Of a stretch of DNA of 64,000 nt, positions 60,322 to 64,000 are shown in pieces. Origin of the DNA: Streptomyces asiaticus (GTDB lineage Bacteria; Actinomycetota; Actinomycetes; Streptomycetales; Streptomycetaceae); assembly GCF_018138715.1 (NCBI RefSeq), contig NZ_JAGSHX010000006.1, positions 3,534,001-3,598,000 on the forward strand. The letters run 5' to 3'. Within the stretch, counting starts at the first letter, position 1. Each line of letters opens with the position of its first letter. The translations under genes and the position numbers were made by a program. The notes beneath the pieces were generated by a model. The model saw nothing but the letters and a program-made list of their open reading frames with translations, was not told the DNA's origin and did not search any database.

Positions 60322-61434
60322 TTACTTCCCCTGCTCCTGCTGCTTGCGCCAGCGGATCCCGGCCTCCAGGAAACCGTCCAGCTCACCGTCGAGCACGGCC
60401 TGCGGATTGCCGACCTCGAATTCGGTGCGCAGGTCCTTGACCATCTGGTACGGGTGCAGGACGTACGAACGCATCTGGTTGCCCCAGGAATTGCCGCCGT
60501 CGCCCTTGAGCGCGTCCATCTTGGCCTGCTCCTCCTGGCGGCGCCGCTCGAGCAGCTTGGCCTGGAGGACGTTCATCGCGGTGGCCTTGTTCTGGATCTG
60601 CGAGCGCTCGTTCTGACACGAGACGACGATGCCGGTGGGGATGTGGGTCAACCGCACCGCGGAGTCGGTGGTGTTGACGCCCTGGCCGCCGGGGCCCGAG
60701 GAGCGGTAGACATCCACGCGCAGCTCGGACTCGTCGATCTCGATGTGGTCGGTCTGCTCGACGACCGGCAGCACCTCGACGCCCGCGAAGGAGGTCTGGC
60801 GGCGGCCCTGGTTGTCGAACGGCGAGATCCGCACCAGGCGATGGGTGCCCTGCTCGACCGAGAGCGTCCCGTAGGCGTACGGGATCTGCACGGCGAAGGT
60901 GGTCGACTTGATGCCGGCCTCCTCCGCGTACGACGTCTCATAGACCTCGGTCTTGTAGCCGTGGCGCTCGGCCCAGCGCAGATACATCCGCTGGAGCTGC
61001 TCGGCGAAGTCGGCGGCGTCCACCCCGCCCGCCTCGGCGCGGATGTTCACGACCGCCTCACGGGAGTCGTACTCGCCGGACAGGAGGGTGCGCACCTCCA
61101 TCTCGTCGACGGCCTTGCGCACGGCCTCCAGCTCGGCCTCGGCCTCGGCGCGCGCGTCCTCGTCGCCCTCGTCGGAGGCCAGCTCGAACAGCACCTCGAG
61201 GTCGTCGATCCGGCCGCGCAGCTCCTCGGCCCGGCGCAGCTGCCCCTGGAGATAGGAGAGCTTGCTGGTGACCTTCTGCGCGTTCTCCGGGTCGTCCCAC
61301 AGGGACGGGGCCGCCGCCTGCTCCTCGAGCACGGCGATGTCGGCCCTCATCTTGTCGAGGTCCAGGACGGCCTCGATCGACCCCATGGTCGAGGAGAGGG
61401 ACTTCAGCTCTTCGGATACATCGACGACTGCCAC
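60322..61434 (-). CDS. prfB: Peptide chain release factor 2
   Basis: 370 aa in one continuous frame. It recognises UGA and UAA stop codons through the SPF tripeptide ([10 protein letters not shown]) and carries the catalytic GGQ ([15 protein letters not shown]) that triggers peptide release. The programmed frameshift seen in many bacteria near codon 26 is absent. The N-terminal coiled-coil region ([18 protein letters not shown]) is intact. It lies 40 bp downstream of nothing else and upstream of the surface-protein gene, with a 294-bp gene-free gap after its stop. Confidence 0.97.
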   Translation of the reverse strand: MAVVDVSEELKSLSSTMGSIEAVLDLDKMRADIAVLEEQAAAPSLWDDPENAQKVTSKLSYLQGQLRRAEELRGRIDDLEVLFELASDEGDEDARAEAEAELEAVRKAVDEMEVRTLLSGEYDSREAVVNIRAEAGGVDAADFAEQLQRMYLRWAERHGYKTEVYETSYAEEAGIKSTTFAVQIPYAYGTLSVEQGTHRLVRISPFDNQGRRQTSFAGVEVLPVVEQTDHIEIDESELRVDVYRSSGPGGQGVNTTDSAVRLTHIPTGIVVSCQNERSQIQNKATAMNVLQAKLLERRRQEEQAKMDALKGDGGNSWGNQMRSYVLHPYQMVKDLRTEFEVGNPQAVLDGELDGFLEAGIRWRKQQEQGK

Positions 61435-61474
61435 GGGACCAGCGTAACCGCTACGGAAGACTGACCGACCCCCG

Positions 61475-62815
61475 TCATGGCGTACCGGGGTCCTGGGAGG
61501 CGGAGTGCTCGCCGCCCTTGGGCGGATCGCCGCCGTCGTCGCCGCTCGCCGCCAGCCATCCGCCGAGCCCCACCGCGATCAGCGCGGCCAGGGTGACCGC
61601 GGCCACCTTCAGCCGGCGGCGGCGCAGCGCGCCCGCGACCGCGGGGTTGCGGGCCGAGCCCGCCCGGCGCTGGCCGTGTACCCGGGGGGCGCGCGCGGTG
61701 CCGTGGGCGCCGCCCGCGAGCTCGTCCGCGCTGGGCACCCGCATGCTGGTGTGGGTCTCGCGGCTGGAGTCCGGCACGGCGCCCGGGACCAGCGGCACCG
61801 CGCCGCGCCGCCGCGGGGGCGTATGCGGCGCGGGCCCGGAGGCGGGGACGGAGACGCCGCGGTGCGGAGTCTCGGCCTCCGCGCCCTCCCGCTCGCCGCC
61901 CTCCTGCTGCTCATCGGGCTCGTCGATGTCCAGCGGCGGATATCCGGCCAGACCGGGCAGCAGCTCGCGCAGCCGGGCGGCCAGCTCGGAGGCGCGCAGC
62001 CGGGAGGCGGGCGCCTTGGCCAGGCACTGGAGGAGCAGCTGCCACAGCTCGTCGGGGATCCCGGGCAGCGGCGCCACGGTCTCGGTCACATGGCGGCGCA
62101 GGATCGCGCCCGGGTGGCCGCCGCCGAAGGGCGTGAAGCCGGCCAGCATCTCGTACAGGACCGTCGCCAGGGCGTAGACATCCACGCTGGCCCGGGGCGG
62201 CAGCCCCTCGACGATCTCGGGGGCGAGATAGTCCGGGGTCCCGATCACGCTGCGCGGGTTCGGCGAGCGGCCCTGGGAGGACGTCCGGTCGCGGGCGGGC
62301 TGGGCGCGGATCGGGGTCGGCTCGTCGACCAGCCGGGCGATACCGAAGTCGGTGAGCAGGGCGGGGTGCGCACCGCCGGGGCCGAGCGGGCCCTGCATGT
62401 CCAGCAGCACGTTCTCCGGCTTGACGTCGCGGTGGACGACCCCGGCGGCGTGCGCGGCGGCCAGCGCGTCGGCGACGTCCACCGCGATCGCCACGGCGGC
62501 CTCGGGAGCGAGGCGGCGCTCGCGGTCCAGGCGGGTGCGCAGATCCGTACCGCGGATCAGGTCCATGACCAGCGCGAGGTCATTGCCGTCGACCACCAGG
62601 TCGCGCACCCCGACCACCCGGGGGTGGTCGAGGCCGAGCAGTGCGGTGCGCTCCTGGACGAAGCGCTCCACGAGCTCCTGGTCGGAGGAGAGGTCCTCAC
62701 GCAGGAGCTTGATGGCGACGGGTCCCTCGGGCCCGTCACCCAGCCACACCGCGCCGGCGCTGCCGCGCCCCAGGAGCTGATGCGCGGTGTACCGACTGCC
62801 GATCTTCCGTGACAA
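61475..62815 (-). CDS. pkaB: Membrane Ser/Thr protein kinase
   Basis: 446 aa, here oriented so that its product is made ahead of nothing downstream but prfB is transcribed separately. Hanks-type kinase domain (about 8-275): glycine loop [18 protein letters not shown] (ATP Lys), the catalytic loop [21 protein letters not shown], and [14 protein letters not shown] disordered Pro/Arg/Glu-rich linker follows, then one membrane helix (about 398-420, [20 protein letters not shown]) and a short outside tail. Paired with a second kinase gene upstream in the same direction and next to prfB, it matches the S. coelicolor pkaA/pkaB locus from memory, hence the symbol. Confidence 0.88.
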   Translation of the reverse strand: MSRKIGSRYTAHQLLGRGSAGAVWLGDGPEGPVAIKLLREDLSSDQELVERFVQERTALLGLDHPRVVGVRDLVVDGNDLALVMDLIRGTDLRTRLDRERRLAPEAAVAIAVDVADALAAAHAAGVVHRDVKPENVLLDMQGPLGPGGAHPALLTDFGIARLVDEPTPIRAQPARDRTSSQGRSPNPRSVIGTPDYLAPEIVEGLPPRASVDVYALATVLYEMLAGFTPFGGGHPGAILRRHVTETVAPLPGIPDELWQLLLQCLAKAPASRLRASELAARLRELLPGLAGYPPLDIDEPDEQQEGGEREGAEAETPHRGVSVPASGPAPHTPPRRRGAVPLVPGAVPDSSRETHTSMRVPSADELAGGAHGTARAPRVHGQRRAGSARNPAVAGALRRRRLKVAAVTLAALIAVGLGGWLAASGDDGGDPPKGGEHSASQDPGTP

Positions 62816-63015
62816 GACTGCTCCGAATCCTCCGACAAGGGCGGCACGTTGGCGACAAAGCTACGCGGCTACTGGCGCGTTGGGTGCACCAGACAACGCC
62901 AACTGTCACTTCTGCGGCGGAAAACACCCTTCGGATGTCGACAAATCACCGGAGTGGGAGGTGCGGAGGCGGAGTTATGGGGACGGATCAGCTTCTGGAG
63001 CCCCGAGGGGGCGGA

Positions 63016-64000
63016 TCAGCTGCTGGGGCCGCCGAGGTCCTCGATCCACTGGCCGATGTCCTTGGCCCAGCCCGAGACCGCGTCCCAGTAGCCCTTGCCG
63101 TCGGCGATCCAGTCCTTGAGCGGGCTCAGCTCCCAGACCAGCCAGGAGCCGATGATCAGGACCACGATCACGAACAGACAGCCCTTGAGGCACCCCAGGC
63201 CGGGGATCTTCATCCGGTTGGGGTTGGAGCCCCGCTGCCGGGGCTCGTGGCGCGGCTCCGGCTGCTGCGGCGGCGGGGCGTAGCGCTGCGGCTGGGGCTG
63301 CTGCGGGTGGTGCGGCGCCGGGGCGTACTGCTGCGGCTGCTGGTACTGCTGCGGCTGCTGGCGGCCCCGCCGGCGCTGGGGCGGCTGCTGGGGCTGCTGG
63401 TACTGCTGGGGCTGCTGGTACTGCTGTTGCTGGTACTGCTGCTGCGGCGCGGCGCGGTGGGGGCGGCGGCGCAGCGGGTCCTCGCTCGGGTCGAGGTACT
63501 GGACCTGGGTCTGCTCATTGCGGTCGCGGGCCGCGCGCAGCTGGTTCTGCCAGGGGTGCGGATCGTCCTGGCCGGGCCCACCGGGCGGTACGGGCGGCAT
63601 GGCGCGCGTCGGATCGGCGCCCCCGGCCGGTCCTGAGCCGCTGGGCAGCACCTGGGTGGGGTCGGCGTTGGCCCCGGCGTTCGCACCTGTGGTGGGCATC
63701 ACATTGGTGGCTGCGGCGGGGTCGTACGAGGGGGTGCCGCCCGGGGCGGTCGTGGGGAGCGCCTGGGTCGGGTCGGCCGAGCCCGCGGGCGCGGTGTCCG
63801 GGACCGGCGCGGGCGCCGGGTCCGGGGCGAGCAGCGCGGCCACGCCGAGTGCCGCCTCGGCCTGCGCGGCCGAGGCGTGCACCCCGACACCGGCGGCGAC
63901 CACGCGCAGCGCCTGGGCCAGGTTCTCGGCGCTGGGGCGCTCCTCGGGCCGCTTGCGCAGACAGCGCTCTATGACGGTCCACAGCGGCTCGGGCACGGTC
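63016..64000 (-). CDS. pkaA: Ser/Thr protein kinase, C-terminal part only (N-terminus beyond right edge)
   Basis: About 328 residues of the C-terminal part are visible. The window starts near the end of the kinase domain (LWTVIERCLRKRPEERPSAENLAQAL, the last helices). Then comes a long disordered region: DPTQALP/DPTQVLP/DPTRAMP repeats, a Gln-rich run (QQQYQQQQYQQPQQYQQP), and a basic segment. Last come a membrane helix (CLKGCLFVIVVLIIGSWLVWEL) and a short extracellular tail. By position next to pkaB and prfB it should be PkaA. The stop region is partly duplicated: GCTGATCCG occurs twice around 62990-63025. Confidence 0.85.
   Translation of the reverse strand, partial: TVPEPLWTVIERCLRKRPEERPSAENLAQALRVVAAGVGVHASAAQAEAALGVAALLAPDPAPAPVPDTAPAGSADPTQALPTTAPGGTPSYDPAAATNVMPTTGANAGANADPTQVLPSGSGPAGGADPTRAMPPVPPGGPGQDDPHPWQNQLRAARDRNEQTQVQYLDPSEDPLRRRPHRAAPQQQYQQQQYQQPQQYQQPQQPPQRRRGRQQPQQYQQPQQYAPAPHHPQQPQPQRYAPPPQQPEPRHEPRQRGSNPNRMKIPGLGCLKGCLFVIVVLIIGSWLVWELSPLKDWIADGKGYWDAVSGWAKDIGQWIEDLGGPSS

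Noticed and set aside
60322..61434. Programmed frameshift in prfB
   Set aside because: The frame is continuous from the start and there is no internal TGA near codon 26.
62990..63025. Duplicated AGCTGATCCG around the pkaA stop as a functional element
   Set aside because: Only about 13 bp and imperfect; could be chance or a tiny slippage duplication.
63240..63480. Gln-codon-rich tract in pkaA as a separate repeat element or CRISPR
   Set aside because: It is in frame within the kinase linker and encodes QQ/PQQ/YQQ runs; it is a low-complexity coding region.

Overview
The window is actinobacterial chromosome, almost certainly Streptomyces. The base composition is very GC-rich, GTG starts and 4-bp GTGA/ATGA gene overlaps are common, a typical Streptomyces interspersed repeat is present, and the gene order murA, hupA, malic enzyme, helD, rsuA/sigU, nnaR/narK, then ssrA, smpB, ctp, ftsX, ftsE, prfB, pkaB/pkaA follows (from memory) the S. 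coelicolor chromosome core. Two more variable stretches are set into that core, roughly 1-16 kb and 36-54.8 kb.

Layout. 1-4 kb: cysteine dioxygenase coupled to a sulfite/sulfate exporter under a LysR regulator, then an odd alpha/beta hydrolase. 4.1-9.5 kb: tRNA-Cys, a free-standing one-module NRPS (C-A-T-TE) and a YqcI/YcgG-type heme enzyme. 9.5-16 kb: a secreted polysaccharide deacetylase and a three-gene xanthine-dehydrogenase-like operon with unusual features. 16.3-21.3 kb: GH20 hexosaminidase with an ABC sugar importer. 21.4-35.9 kb: core genes, including murA, hupA, malic enzyme, a cold-shock protein, helD, the SigU/RsuA pair and nitrate uptake (nnaR, narK) with two GlnR-type boxes. 36-50.3 kb: regulators, an MFS pump, hydrolases, an alpha-xylosidase plus ABC importer operon behind a LacI-type palindrome, a D,D-carboxypeptidase and a TetR/oxidoreductase pair.

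50.3-54.8 kb is the most interesting part: an ATP-grasp RiPP (graspetide, tgm) cluster with a divergent XRE regulator, the ATP-grasp ligase tgmB and the PIMT-like methyltransferase tgmC. Here the precursor peptide is not a separate gene. Its leader and core are the C-terminal third of an HATPase (anti-sigma-kinase-like) protein in a single reading frame. 54.8-64 kb returns to core genes: tmRNA, smpB, S41 protease, ftsX/ftsE, an LAETG surface protein, prfB and two Ser/Thr kinases.

A recurring structural theme is short tandem repeats of about 21-22 bp placed at gene ends: the cysteine dioxygenase 3' end, a permease 5' end where the start site itself is copied five times, the region downstream of murA where the murA tail is also duplicated, and the intergenic region at 2.9 kb. 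All functional statements come from reading sequence and motifs; no database search was run.
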